From the NCBI GenBank assembly GCA_021810345.1, contig JAJZIX010000006.1, positions 1 to 43,134 on the forward strand: a stretch of DNA of 43,134 nucleotides. The letters run 5' to 3'. The notes beneath the pieces are model-generated. The model was not told the DNA's origin and ran no database searches. It was given only the letters and a program-made list of their open reading frames with translations. The position numbers and the translations under genes were made by a program. Below, piece after piece: positions 8,519 to 16,708 of the stretch; within the stretch, counting starts at the first letter, position 1; each line of letters opens with the position of its first letter. The DNA is from Nanobdellota archaeon. GTDB taxonomy: Archaea; Nanobdellota; Nanobdellia; Parvarchaeales; Parvarchaeaceae.

Positions 8519-9952
8519 ATGAGTCTCCCACGAAGATCCCAATCGGCATTGGAATACATGATGACGTACGGCTGGGCCATACTGGTCATTGTCATCGTCG
8601 CAGCAGTCCTGTATTCTTTAGGTATCTTCTCTCCTTCATCATCGTTGTCAACAACAATAACAGGCTTCTCCAATTTAGGAACAGTAAATGCAGTCTGCCT
8701 GGGAGGAACAAGCTTCACAATATCTATGGGAGACTCAACAGGTTACCCTATAAACATAACCCAAATCAATCTAACGTCCTCATCAGGCAAGACAACCTAT
8801 TCTCCAAACATCCTAATCCAGCCCAACAGCATCCAGACTGTAACGGTACCCTCATCCTCATTATGCAGCCCAGGAGCAAGGTACTCTGTTTCTGCGGTCA
8901 TATCTTACCTTGAGCCAGGACAGATCTTCCCAGGACCATATACATCGACAGGAACAGTGGCAGGAACCGCAGCTTCTCCCCCTTCTTCAGCTACTTCATA
9001 TGAGCCTCTAACAATAACCAATTCTCAGAATCAAGGAACCCCCACACCATTCCAGCAGATGATTAATGTGACAAGCAGTAGTCCAGGCTGGGCAGACATC
9101 TCCTCATCTCCTTTTGGCCAGAACGTTGAATTCTTCTCGGCGACTGGCCAGATACTCGATTCCTGGCTTGAAAACTACACGTCGGCCCATGCAATCTGGT
9201 GGGTCAAGCTGACCTCATCTATCCCCGTGGGCTCCAAGCAGATAATCTACATGGGCTTCGCCCCCACATCGACCAATCTTTTCAACACAAACAATGTAGG
9301 AGAGGCCCCTCAGTTATCTTCCACTTATGCGGAATATGATGACGGTGCAAATACCTTCCTGTATTATCAGAGATTTGGGGGGTTATCTTCTTTGCCAAAT
9401 AATTGGAGTTCAATAAGTGGTACTGTTATAACATACTATCCAATGTATATAGAAGTAGCTGCAATAACTTCCAGTACTTGGTACGGAATCTATATGAACC
9501 CTATACCCTCTTCTCTTTCATCTTCTACAACAGTATGGGAATATTATGGTAATGAGTATGATTCGAAAATTGCGGGAAGTGCGGTTGGTATAGGGATAGG
9601 TTCAACTAACGAAATATCATATGGATTTTTAGAAGGGGATAACCCGCCGAATTTAGTGTTTTTAGATAATAATAATAATGGTTTTTCCATAAATACAGGA
9701 TATTACGACACAAATGATAGTAAAATCTACACTATGGAAATAGTTTCCGGAAAGGATGTAAATATGTATGTCAATTATAAGCAAATATATTCAACAACAA
9801 GTGCGACCTCGGCAAGCCCGACATACTTTGTTATACAAAGTAGTAATAACGGTGGTACATTATCTTCTCCCATAACGATTGAATGGTTCCGTCTTCGTGC
9901 CTATCCACCAAATGGAGTGATGCCTTCCGTGAGCTTTGGAAGCGTGAGCTGA
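8519..9952 (+). CDS. Prepilin-like surface protein A with DUF2341 domain
   Basis: 477 residues. The head MSLPRRSQSALEYMMTYGW is followed by a hydrophobic helix to about residue 38. This is a class III (archaeal prepilin) signal, probably cleaved just before Gln8 and then exported and anchored or assembled. Residues 39-150 form a small beta domain shared with copies B and C. Residues 165-280 match DUF2341 (SPFGQNVEFF, IWWVKLTSSIP, IYMGFAPTS). After EYDDGAN a module unique to this copy begins, AT-rich at the DNA level. The end YPPNGVMPSVSFGSVS returns to sequence shared with copy B. Probable cell-surface adhesin or pilus-associated protein (inference). The TATA is close to the ATG, so the mRNA is nearly leaderless. 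Confidence 0.88.
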   Translation: MSLPRRSQSALEYMMTYGWAILVIVIVAAVLYSLGIFSPSSSLSTTITGFSNLGTVNAVCLGGTSFTISMGDSTGYPINITQINLTSSSGKTTYSPNILIQPNSIQTVTVPSSSLCSPGARYSVSAVISYLEPGQIFPGPYTSTGTVAGTAASPPSSATSYEPLTITNSQNQGTPTPFQQMINVTSSSPGWADISSSPFGQNVEFFSATGQILDSWLENYTSAHAIWWVKLTSSIPVGSKQIIYMGFAPTSTNLFNTNNVGEAPQLSSTYAEYDDGANTFLYYQRFGGLSSLPNNWSSISGTVITYYPMYIEVAAITSSTWYGIYMNPIPSSLSSSTTVWEYYGNEYDSKIAGSAVGIGIGSTNEISYGFLEGDNPPNLVFLDNNNNGFSINTGYYDTNDSKIYTMEIVSGKDVNMYVNYKQIYSTTSATSASPTYFVIQSSNNGGTLSSPITIEWFRLRAYPPNGVMPSVSFGSVS

Positions 9953-9998
9953 TTACATTATTGTTTTAAATTTGAAAGAAATTTGGAATCTAAGCAAT

Positions 9999-10571
9999 CT
10001 ATTTGACAAAGGAAATCTTAAGTTTGCTTATTTTATTGAGCCCTTCAATCTCCTTTGATCTCACAACAATGAACAGAATGGTCGATGCTGGCCCGGTTTC
10101 AGGCGCGGATATCCTGAATTTGAAGTTCTTCGTGTCTTCTGTGTCTATTATTGATTCGCTGGACACTGAATTAAAGTATCCGTCGTCTATCTTATTGTAT
10201 ATTATCGGAAGGAAGTTGTCCCTATCCTCGAGTGTCAGGTCAAAAACCAGTGGAACGTCAAACTTGTTCGTTATCGAGACATTGAGTGTTTCCTCGTTCC
10301 CGCGCTTAAGCTCCATTGTTTCTATCGATAAACCCACTTCGACCCTTGATGAGAGCTCGTCGCCTATCCTCTCAAGTATGTCCTTTATCTTTAGCGCATA
10401 GGTTGATCTGACCAAAGCAGAATTTAGCTTGTGTATCATCGAGCTTGTTCTCTCATCGTACAAGTCCAGCATGCTGAACATTGATTCAACGTCCTCCTCC
10501 TTGATGAACCTTTTAAGTGACTCATTCAGGATCCTGCTGATCACCTTGCTGTCTTTTACGGTCAATTCCAC
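9999..10571 (-). CDS. Hypothetical protein, helical N-terminus plus beta-sandwich
   Basis: 190 residues, not recognised. The first 75 look helical (KVISRILNESLKRFIKEEDVESMFSML). The rest alternates short strands like an Ig-type or NEW3-like sandwich (VEVGLSIETMELKRGNEETLNVSITN, FRISAPETG). No signal peptide or membrane segment is seen, so it should be cytoplasmic. It starts at a GTG 34 bases beyond the aRF1 stop on the same strand. A TATA-like GTTAAATATT about 28 bases before the GTG suggests its own promoter. It ends in TAG. Confidence 0.75.
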   Translation of the reverse strand: MELTVKDSKVISRILNESLKRFIKEEDVESMFSMLDLYDERTSSMIHKLNSALVRSTYALKIKDILERIGDELSSRVEVGLSIETMELKRGNEETLNVSITNKFDVPLVFDLTLEDRDNFLPIIYNKIDDGYFNSVSSESIIDTEDTKNFKFRISAPETGPASTILFIVVRSKEIEGLNKISKLKISFVK

Positions 10572-10605
10572 AGATTTACTATGTTTAGGCTAATATTTAA
10601 CTTTT

Positions 10606-11691
10606 TTATGCTCCTTTTGAAGGTCTTTTGAGCAGCGCTGCAACCCCACCAAGGTTGTACAGCTGTAGGCCGTCACTTGATTCCTTTGATATGAACTCTA
10701 CGTTTATGTTCTTGTTCTTTGCCATGTAATAAAGCTCATTCTTTATTGTGTCGTCTATTCCGGATGATATCAGCAGCATGTCGACATTGTCGTTTTTCAG
10801 CTCGTTCCTTACCTGCAGTTCTCCGTAGGTTGACAGGTTGTCGTTCCTGGCTATGCTGCCCATCAATTTCTGCACAAGCTTTCTCTCTATAAGTATCCTT
10901 TCATTCTCCAGCAGATCCCCGCTTTTCTCCACAAGCTCGCGCAGGCCGCTCTCATCCGTGTAGCTTGTGCTTTTCATCCCTTTGACTCGGTTCTTTAGGT
11001 CTGTTATCAGGTACCCACTCTCAAGGAAATTGTCCTTTATTGAGCCCGGCCCGCCGATTATTATGCCAGCGAGGTTTTTGCTGAAAAACAGGTCTTTGGC
11101 GGTTTCGGCGACTTCCTTGAAGAAGTCCCTTATTAACCCTTCTCTCTCCCTAGAGAACCTCATCGCAGACTGGCCACCCTTGGAAAATTTACCAGGGACT
11201 AGCGATTTTATATGTTTAAGCGGAGTTATCCTCGCGCCTTCAAGCAACCCGAAAGTCGCTTCCCTGACATCCATGACTATAAGCCCGTATGTATTGCCTT
11301 GCTGGAAAGTGGACTTCAATGGGTCTGTTATGAACCTTTGATCGCACCTGTAAAGCCTTATGTCCAATTTTGTCGGCGGCTGCACATCCCATATCTTTAT
11401 ATCCGGCTCGCCTTCCTTGTCAGAGACATTGCCGCAGAAGATCACAAGGCCGTTCGGTGGTACTGCTTTTATCAGCTTAAGCTCATTGATTATCTTCTCG
11501 AGCGCCTCAATAACATTTTTCCTGTTGTTCCTGTCCTTTATGTTTGATGCCGTGCTCTTCTCATCCAAAAGCTGTGATCTGACTATGTCAAGGCTGAAGC
11601 CGGACGGTATATAAACCGTAACAAGCTCGGTATGCCTGCCTTTTATTCCCTCAAGGTATTTTATCAAGTTAAGAGTCTCAAATTCATCCAT
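10606..11691 (-). CDS. prf1: Peptide chain release factor aRF1 with NIKD motif
   Basis: Recognises stop codons in the ribosomal A site and triggers peptide release. 361 residues, shorter than the roughly 410 usual in archaea, with the shortening in the C-terminal domain. The N domain has TASNIKD at residues 47-53, where NIKS is normal, and YRCDQRF at 114-120. The M domain has the catalytic GGQ at 172-174 in SKGGQSAMRF. The C domain retains the YYMAKNKNINVEFIS-like core. The Ser-to-Asp change is at a position that contacts the stop-codon uridine region. All three stop codons appear to be used in this window, so a changed code is not indicated. Confidence 0.95.
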   Translation of the reverse strand: MDEFETLNLIKYLEGIKGRHTELVTVYIPSGFSLDIVRSQLLDEKSTASNIKDRNNRKNVIEALEKIINELKLIKAVPPNGLVIFCGNVSDKEGEPDIKIWDVQPPTKLDIRLYRCDQRFITDPLKSTFQQGNTYGLIVMDVREATFGLLEGARITPLKHIKSLVPGKFSKGGQSAMRFSREREGLIRDFFKEVAETAKDLFFSKNLAGIIIGGPGSIKDNFLESGYLITDLKNRVKGMKSTSYTDESGLRELVEKSGDLLENERILIERKLVQKLMGSIARNDNLSTYGELQVRNELKNDNVDMLLISSGIDDTIKNELYYMAKNKNINVEFISKESSDGLQLYNLGGVAALLKRPSKGA

Positions 11692-11845
11692 ATAAACCTA
11701 AAATAGGCTAAAGAGCCAAATGCTTAGTAACCCAATGGCTGCACAGTCCTATTAAAAATGAACCAGCGATTTGCTTGTTCATATCCCTAATTAGTCGTCT
11801 TGGTTTAAAAGCTTATGACTTAATGGCGCAATACATCGAACCCAA

Positions 11846-11918
11846 TGGATCGTGAGGGAGTTGAACCCTCCATCTCTCGATTATCAGTCGAGCGCTTTAA
11901 CCGCTTAGCCAACGATCC
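11846..11918 (-). tRNA. tRNA-Ile (anticodon GAT)
   Basis: Read on the minus strand, acceptor GGATCGT pairs with ACGATCC. The anticodon stem CTCGA/TCGAG encloses loop CTGATAA, and the T arm is GAGGG-TTCAACT-CCCTC. There is no intron. A TATA-like ATATTTAAATT is placed about 30 bases upstream, at 11941-11955. Confidence 0.95.
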
Positions 11919-11987
11919 TATACCTAATTAGGATAAGTCGCTAATTTAAATATAATTGCGGTTGTTGCATTTTTACCGTTAGAAAAG

Positions 11988-12038
11988 CTTATATATGACT
12001 TATGTCCTATATCTATAATCGATATCGGTTTTAGATAT
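11988..12038 (+). promoter_or_regulatory. Promoter and large dyad over the PadR gene start
   Basis: The TATA (CTTATATATG, 11989-11998) is followed by a 30-bp dyad at 12009-12038. Outer arms ATATCTA and TAGATAT surround a perfect 8-bp core CGATATCG (12020-12027), with 4 bases between core and each arm. It covers the expected transcription start and the first bases of the ATG. This is a likely site for autorepression by the PadR protein. Confidence 0.65.
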
Positions 12039-12486
12039 GGACTTTTTCACAAGCAGCACGCATAGGAGAAGCTTCGGTTTGAAGTACTGGGTACTTGGTA
12101 TGCTGTACAGGCAAGACATGAGCGGTGCGATGATAATAGATACAATGTCCCAGAAATCCTTCGGCATGTGGAGGCCTTCTCCAGGAAGCATATATCCCCT
12201 GCTTAGGGACATGGAGAACAGGGGGGAGATAAAGATGAAGAAGACTGTAGTCGGGCAGAAAATCTACGGGATAACCGATAAAGGCAAGAGGTCTTTGAAT
12301 AGCTTTGATATCCCCTTCTTTGGTAGGTTCTGGGAGTCCGACGGCTCATCAGTCTCAAGCACGATCGATTCTATGGAAGCCGATCTGGATTACTTGTCGG
12401 ATAAGTCGGAAGAGCTGAAGAAGGACAAAGAGGCGGTAAAACGCCTGAACAAGATAAAGGATGATCTCAGCAGGCTGGCGAAGTGA
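12037..12486 (+). CDS. PadR-family transcriptional regulator
   Basis: 149 residues. A winged helix carries the PadR signature WRPSPGSIYPLLRDMENRGEI, followed by the wing GQKIYGITDKGKRSL, and then a C-terminal helical dimerisation region (YLSDKSEELKKDKEAVKRLNKI). PadR proteins typically repress neighbouring drug-efflux or ABC-2 exporter genes and release DNA on binding a hydrophobic ligand. The next two genes are exactly such an exporter, and a dyad overlaps this gene's start, so it very likely controls its own operon. Confidence 0.92.
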   Translation: MDFFTSSTHRRSFGLKYWVLGMLYRQDMSGAMIIDTMSQKSFGMWRPSPGSIYPLLRDMENRGEIKMKKTVVGQKIYGITDKGKRSLNSFDIPFFGRFWESDGSSVSSTIDSMEADLDYLSDKSEELKKDKEAVKRLNKIKDDLSRLAK

Positions 12487-12490
12487 AATC

Positions 12491-13465
12491 TTGGAATACT
12501 CGATTAAAGTAAAAAACCTGGTAAAAAACTACGGCGATGTAAAGGCCCTTGATGACGTTTCATTCGACGTCAGGAAGGGAGAGATATTTGGATTGCTTGG
12601 CCCGAACGGCGCCGGGAAAACCACGACGATAAAGGTTCTGACCACGCTAACGGAGCAGACAAGCGGCACAGCTTTTGTAGGGGGTGTGGACGTCCTCAAG
12701 GATCCGACCAAGGTCAAGTCCAAGATAGGCTGGATATCTGCCGATATAATCTTGGATGAGGATTTGACCGCTATGGAGAACCTTCATTTACAGGCCCGGC
12801 TGCAGAACACAAAGGATTGGAGGAAAAAAGCGGAAACGCTCCTAAAGACATTTGGTATATTGGACGCAGCCAACAAGAGAATAGGCAAGTTCTCCACAGG
12901 GATGAGGAAGAAAGTTGAGATAGCGATGTCCCTGATAAGCGATCCTGAGATAATATTCATGGACGAGCCCACCATAGGCTTGGATGTGGCGACAAGGCAG
13001 ATGCTGTGGGATCTGATAAGGGATGTGAACAAGAACCATGGTAAAACAATCCTTCTGACAACTCACTACATGGAGGAAGCAGACTCCCTGGCGGATAGGA
13101 TAGCGATAATAGACAAGGGCAAGATAGTGGCGATAGGCACCCCTTCTGAACTGAAGAACAAGGTCGGCGGGACAGTGATAGACATGGAAGTATCCGCCGA
13201 ATTCGACAAGAAAAGCGTGGAAAAGATGAAGAACGTCAAGAAAGTGGACATAAAAAACAACCATGTCATGATAACTCTACGCAATGAAAATGATGCAGTG
13301 GAGATTCTCAGGAGAATAGACCTGAAGAAAGTAACAAGCTTCAAGCTGATAAAGCCGAGCCTGGATGCCGCATTCATAAAGCTTACTGGCTCGTCGATAA
13401 ACCAGGACAATGACACCGACTACAGGAAGCTCTATTCGATAATAAGGAACAACACGAGGGGATGA
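12491..13465 (+). CDS. ABC-2 type exporter, ATP-binding subunit
   Basis: ATPase that powers the permease encoded next. The Walker A motif GPNGAGKTT is near residue 37. The signature FSTGMRKKVEIA is a usual variant of LSGGQ in the DrrA-like branch. Walker B with the catalytic Glu is FMDEPTIGLD, and the switch His is in LLTTHYMEEA. About 80 residues follow the nucleotide domain, as in drug exporters. I prefer the TTG at 12491 (4 bases after the PadR stop); an in-frame ATG at 12461, inside the PadR gene, would add ten residues with no family similarity. Substrate unknown; lipids, antibiotics or peptides are possible. Confidence 0.92.
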   Translation: MEYSIKVKNLVKNYGDVKALDDVSFDVRKGEIFGLLGPNGAGKTTTIKVLTTLTEQTSGTAFVGGVDVLKDPTKVKSKIGWISADIILDEDLTAMENLHLQARLQNTKDWRKKAETLLKTFGILDAANKRIGKFSTGMRKKVEIAMSLISDPEIIFMDEPTIGLDVATRQMLWDLIRDVNKNHGKTILLTTHYMEEADSLADRIAIIDKGKIVAIGTPSELKNKVGGTVIDMEVSAEFDKKSVEKMKNVKKVDIKNNHVMITLRNENDAVEILRRIDLKKVTSFKLIKPSLDAAFIKLTGSSINQDNDTDYRKLYSIIRNNTRG

Positions 13466-13466
13466 T

Positions 13467-14234
13467 ATGTTCAGGGAATTTTACGCTTTGTTCGCCAGGG
13501 AGATATTGAAAACCTACAGGAATGTAGCTGTTGTGATCATGATGGTTGCCCAGCCGATAATATGGCTGGCTTTCTTCGGAAGCAGCTTTGGAAGCGCCCC
13601 TAAGGCGTTTTTGAGCGAGTTTTTCCACACAAGTAACTATATAGCCTTTTTACTTCCGGGCATAATGACGGTCTCGATGCTATTTGTAGGCATGTTCGGC
13701 GCGATGAGTCTGATACAGGATAAAAGGCTGGGCTTTCTGAGGAGGATACTTGTATCGAGTCCGTCGAAATCCGCCGTTTTTCTCGGTAAGGTTTTTGGTG
13801 CAATGACAAGGGGCCTTTTCGGGATTCCTATAATGTTGGCCGTGGCTGTAGCTTTTGGAGTGGTGCTACCTGCGAATCCGTTTGCTTATATCGATCTTAT
13901 AGCAGCACTGTTTTTCTTCAGCCTCGGGATGGTCTCAATATACTTTATAATAACCATAAGGTCATCCGACTGGCAGACCCCAGGGGTAATAGCCAATTTC
14001 ATAAACCTTCCACTAATGTTCTCAAGCACGGCGATCTTTCCAGAAGCGCTGTTTCCTTCCTGGATGAGGACAATTGCGACATATAATCCAGTGACATATG
14101 CAGCAGATGTAGGTAGAAGCGCTCTGCTTTCAACAGGCGTCAACCTTTGGTACATACTTTACCTTGCAATATTCGGTATAGCGTTCATGGCCCTGGGTAT
14201 GTTTCTGTCGAAAAAATGGCTCAGTGCAGACTGA
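13467..14234 (+). CDS. ABC-2 type exporter, permease subunit
   Basis: 255 residues with six hydrophobic segments and the ABC-2 layout: cytoplasmic start FREFYALFAREILKTYRN, then a first helix after AQPIIW. The conserved region around PLMFSSTAIFPEALFPSWMRTIATYNPVTYAAD matches the NodJ/DrrB group. It starts one base after the ATPase stop codon, with GAGGGGAT as ribosome binding site just before the ATG. It forms the membrane channel with two copies of the ATPase. Confidence 0.92.
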   Translation: MFREFYALFAREILKTYRNVAVVIMMVAQPIIWLAFFGSSFGSAPKAFLSEFFHTSNYIAFLLPGIMTVSMLFVGMFGAMSLIQDKRLGFLRRILVSSPSKSAVFLGKVFGAMTRGLFGIPIMLAVAVAFGVVLPANPFAYIDLIAALFFFSLGMVSIYFIITIRSSDWQTPGVIANFINLPLMFSSTAIFPEALFPSWMRTIATYNPVTYAADVGRSALLSTGVNLWYILYLAIFGIAFMALGMFLSKKWLSAD

Positions 14235-14239
14235 AAACG

Positions 14240-14458
14240 CTATCCTTTGAAGCGTTTTTTGACGTGATGCCTCGCTTTTATTAGAAATTCCTCCAAAACA
14301 AACATCAGTCCTAACTCGATCACAGCAAGGACAATGGTCACAGCGATGAACCCTGTATACCCGCCCGGCTTAAGCAGCCCAGTTGCTACAAGCGCGAAAC
14401 TCTCCAAAAACGACACTACTATCGCGGAAATTATCAGCTCAATCGTTACCTTTCTCAT
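14240..14458 (-). CDS. Small two-helix membrane protein
   Basis: 72 residues starting MRKVTIELIISAIVVSFLE, with two membrane segments separated by LLKPGGYTG and a basic tail (KARHHVKKRFKG). Family not recognised. The frame is open upstream to 14587, but that part is antisense-free tRNA sequence, so the ATG at 14458 is the credible start. A TATA-like GGTATTTAAAAG about 25 bases before it supports this. It converges on the ABC permease, with 5 bases between the genes. Confidence 0.65.
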   Translation of the reverse strand: MRKVTIELIISAIVVSFLESFALVATGLLKPGGYTGFIAVTIVLAVIELGLMFVLEEFLIKARHHVKKRFKG

Positions 14459-14506
14459 TTGCTGAATACTGTGCCAATCTTTTAAATACCTTTGTAAAAA
14501 ATAATA

Positions 14507-14593
14507 TGGACCGAGGGGGATTTGAGCCCCCAGTCTCTCCCGTTCTAGGAAATCCTTGCAAGGGGAGCGCGTTGCCAATTGCGCCATCGGCCC
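14507..14593 (-). tRNA. tRNA-Ala (anticodon TGC) with 14-base intron
   Basis: On the minus strand the acceptor arms are GGGCCGA/TCGGTCC, including the G3-T70 pair that marks alanine tRNAs. The anticodon stem CTCCC/GGGAG encloses 21 bases, 14 more than a normal loop. Placing the intron after position 37 leaves loop CTTGCA-C with anticodon TGC. The T arm is GGGGG-CTCAAAT-CCCCC. An exact splice position needs modelling of the bulge-helix-bulge, since one of four central pairs is a T-T mismatch. Confidence 0.9.
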
Positions 14594-14689
14594 ATCTGTT
14601 AACTATAGAGATTTGTTTTTAAATAAGTGACTGCTATCGATTTTTGCCGTGATAAAAAGCATTAAATACTATATCCTCATTAAGATAAT

Positions 14690-16027
14690 ATGCAGAATAA
14701 ACATACCAGGGCGAGAAGGACCCAAGCCAGAAGCCGGGTTGTAAAAAAACCCGTCAAAAAGGTAAAGGAGCATTCTCTGATAGAACTTTATCTTCATGGT
14801 CTCACGGGGGTCATAGGCCTTGGCATCCTGGTAATACCCCTTTTCCTGGCGCTGCTGTACGGCGGTCCGTTTTCAATATACCTTGTGATAGCGGCGGGAT
14901 TTATAGCGCTTCTAATCGGCATACTGATATATGATATATCCCTGACTCACAGCCACGACCCATATAATTTCCTGAAGGCAACATCAGGAAAGGAATATTC
15001 ATTTATATTCGGCTTCCTGCTGCTTGTATCCTTCCTGATAACCATAACAATTGCGGGAATAGCAGCAGTTGGAGAGCTGGCCTTCTTCTTTGGGTTGTCA
15101 GTTTACACTGCCATAGTAGCGGTCGATGCAGTCCTGATATTCATCTGGATACTTTTCTTCTTCAACAAAGTTAGAAAATCGCTCAACTTCAGCGGGGCTT
15201 TGAAGCTGTTCTTCATCGTCCTTCTAATAGCTTTGGGCGCAATATCCCTGGCGTCTCACGGTGTGCATTCAGGGAGTTACCTATCGATTCCGCTCAGCAC
15301 ATCATACACTCTGCCATCGTTCGCTTTTGCGCTTCTTATGTTTTTGTGGATGTATGGAGGGTTTGAGGGCGCGTCGATAGTCTACAAGGGCCAGAATCGG
15401 TCAAAGGTGGCAAAAGCCCTCGTTTATATAATAATCACCTCAATCGTGCTTTTCTCGCTGGTGCAGCTGTTCGTTTATGAAAGCGGAAGCATGATCACGG
15501 AATCAACGATCCTGTCAGCCCCAGCAACGATATTCACCGCCAACATAATATCCTTCGGCTTCAGCATGCCGGTGCAGGATATTGTTGTGGGCCTTTCGCT
15601 CATAGTTATACTGGCGACAGCGTTCGCCCTGGCAAATGCATCGAATAGGACGCTGGATGACATGTCGAGGGATGGCGTGATGCCCGCTTTCCTGGCAAAG
15701 GATGAAAACCTCAAGCTCTTGGTGTCGATAGCAATACCTCTTGTGCTTGTGACGATCTTTTCGCCGATAATTGTGCTCGGCACGGCCCTGTTCAGCTATC
15801 TGCTTATAGTAATAATAAGCGCGCTTGTATTTGCTTCAGCCTTTGCTTTCTTCAGCTTCGGCTACCTCTACCATTACGCCAAAAAGAAGGATTACCTGCG
15901 TGTTCTTCTCGGTCTTTTCACGACTGCGGTGCTTATAGCATTGATAGTGTCCGCTCCCGCGGCTTTCCTTATAGGGCTGGTCGTAATCCTTGTAATCTCC
16001 TTGATAGGATACGTTTTAATAAAGTAA
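14690..16027 (+). CDS. APC-superfamily amino-acid permease
   Basis: 445 residues with about 12 membrane helices after an unusually basic 28-residue cytoplasmic tail (HTRARRTQARSRVVKKPVKK). The first helix has the APC feature GLTGVIGLGILVIP. Helix 6-like LMFLWMYGGFEGASIVYKGQNR and NASNRTLDDMSRDGVMPAFL match basic amino-acid/polyamine-type carriers. Probably takes up amino acids by proton or sodium symport, or exchanges them. A TATA-like CATTAAATACTAT lies about 25 bases before the ATG. The next gene starts 16 bases after the stop and is probably cotranscribed. Confidence 0.88.
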   Translation: MQNKHTRARRTQARSRVVKKPVKKVKEHSLIELYLHGLTGVIGLGILVIPLFLALLYGGPFSIYLVIAAGFIALLIGILIYDISLTHSHDPYNFLKATSGKEYSFIFGFLLLVSFLITITIAGIAAVGELAFFFGLSVYTAIVAVDAVLIFIWILFFFNKVRKSLNFSGALKLFFIVLLIALGAISLASHGVHSGSYLSIPLSTSYTLPSFAFALLMFLWMYGGFEGASIVYKGQNRSKVAKALVYIIITSIVLFSLVQLFVYESGSMITESTILSAPATIFTANIISFGFSMPVQDIVVGLSLIVILATAFALANASNRTLDDMSRDGVMPAFLAKDENLKLLVSIAIPLVLVTIFSPIIVLGTALFSYLLIVIISALVFASAFAFFSFGYLYHYAKKKDYLRVLLGLFTTAVLIALIVSAPAAFLIGLVVILVISLIGYVLIK

Positions 16028-16043
16028 TCTATTCATAATAAGC

Positions 16044-16604
16044 ATGGTTAACAGAAGACTAAAGCAGATAGTTGCTTTGTTGATAATAATAGGTTTTGCC
16101 GGCTCGATTTTCTTCTTCCTGCCGAAGACTCCCAACAATACCCCAGTCTCATACTATATAATAGTGCCACAGCCACTGATCAACAAAACCCTGCAGACCG
16201 ATTATAGCACGCTCAGCATAAATTCTGGGCAGGTCGATTCGGTGATAGGGCAAGCCCCAGGAGTGCAGGTTTCAACGTTAGTGTCGATAGATAACATAAC
16301 AAACATGCTCCAGTTCACTGAAAGCATGCTCAAAAGCGTGAACATGTCCTACACTGTATCGGGAGGAAGCATATCATGCGTGTCCTCTCCCATATTTACC
16401 AGGGACCTGTGTGCGAATGCCTCTCTGTCCCAAAGCTGGGTGCTGTTCAAGGAGGGTGCAGGCGGCAAGCTTATCGCGCAGACGGTTCCACTGAGCTCAA
16501 TAGCTTTGAATTCAATATATTCCAACACAACATTTATACTCGCGTTCTTTTCAAATGTAAACTCATCTGTGTCCACCCCTGTAAATGTCACTTATCCTGG
16601 TTAA
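16044..16604 (+). CDS. Membrane-anchored extracytoplasmic protein, unknown
   Basis: 186 residues, family not recognised. An N-terminal hydrophobic segment (IVALLIIIGFAGSIFFFLP) follows a short basic start, so the rest should face outside. The exported part has two Cys about 11 residues apart (SCVSSPIFTRDLC), which could form a disulfide, and several N-x-S/T sites. It sits directly behind the permease, so it may be an accessory or substrate-capturing partner; this is inference from position only. Confidence 0.75.
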   Translation: MVNRRLKQIVALLIIIGFAGSIFFFLPKTPNNTPVSYYIIVPQPLINKTLQTDYSTLSINSGQVDSVIGQAPGVQVSTLVSIDNITNMLQFTESMLKSVNMSYTVSGGSISCVSSPIFTRDLCANASLSQSWVLFKEGAGGKLIAQTVPLSSIALNSIYSNTTFILAFFSNVNSSVSTPVNVTYPG

Positions 16605-16708
16605 ACCGCGCAATGATGATATGAACACCTTCCGATAAAACATGAGGATAAGGGTAGCTTCTGAGCGCGTTTTAATATTTAAATACAAAAAGCCAGTAGA
16701 GTAATATT

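Noticed and set aside
10606-11691. Stop-codon reassignment suggested by the NIKD motif of aRF1
   Set aside because: TAA, TGA and TAG each end recognisable genes at sensible lengths in this window.
14383-14622. 79-residue frame on the plus strand reading through tRNA-Ala
   Set aside because: It is the antisense of the tRNA and the small membrane-protein promoter; no family features.
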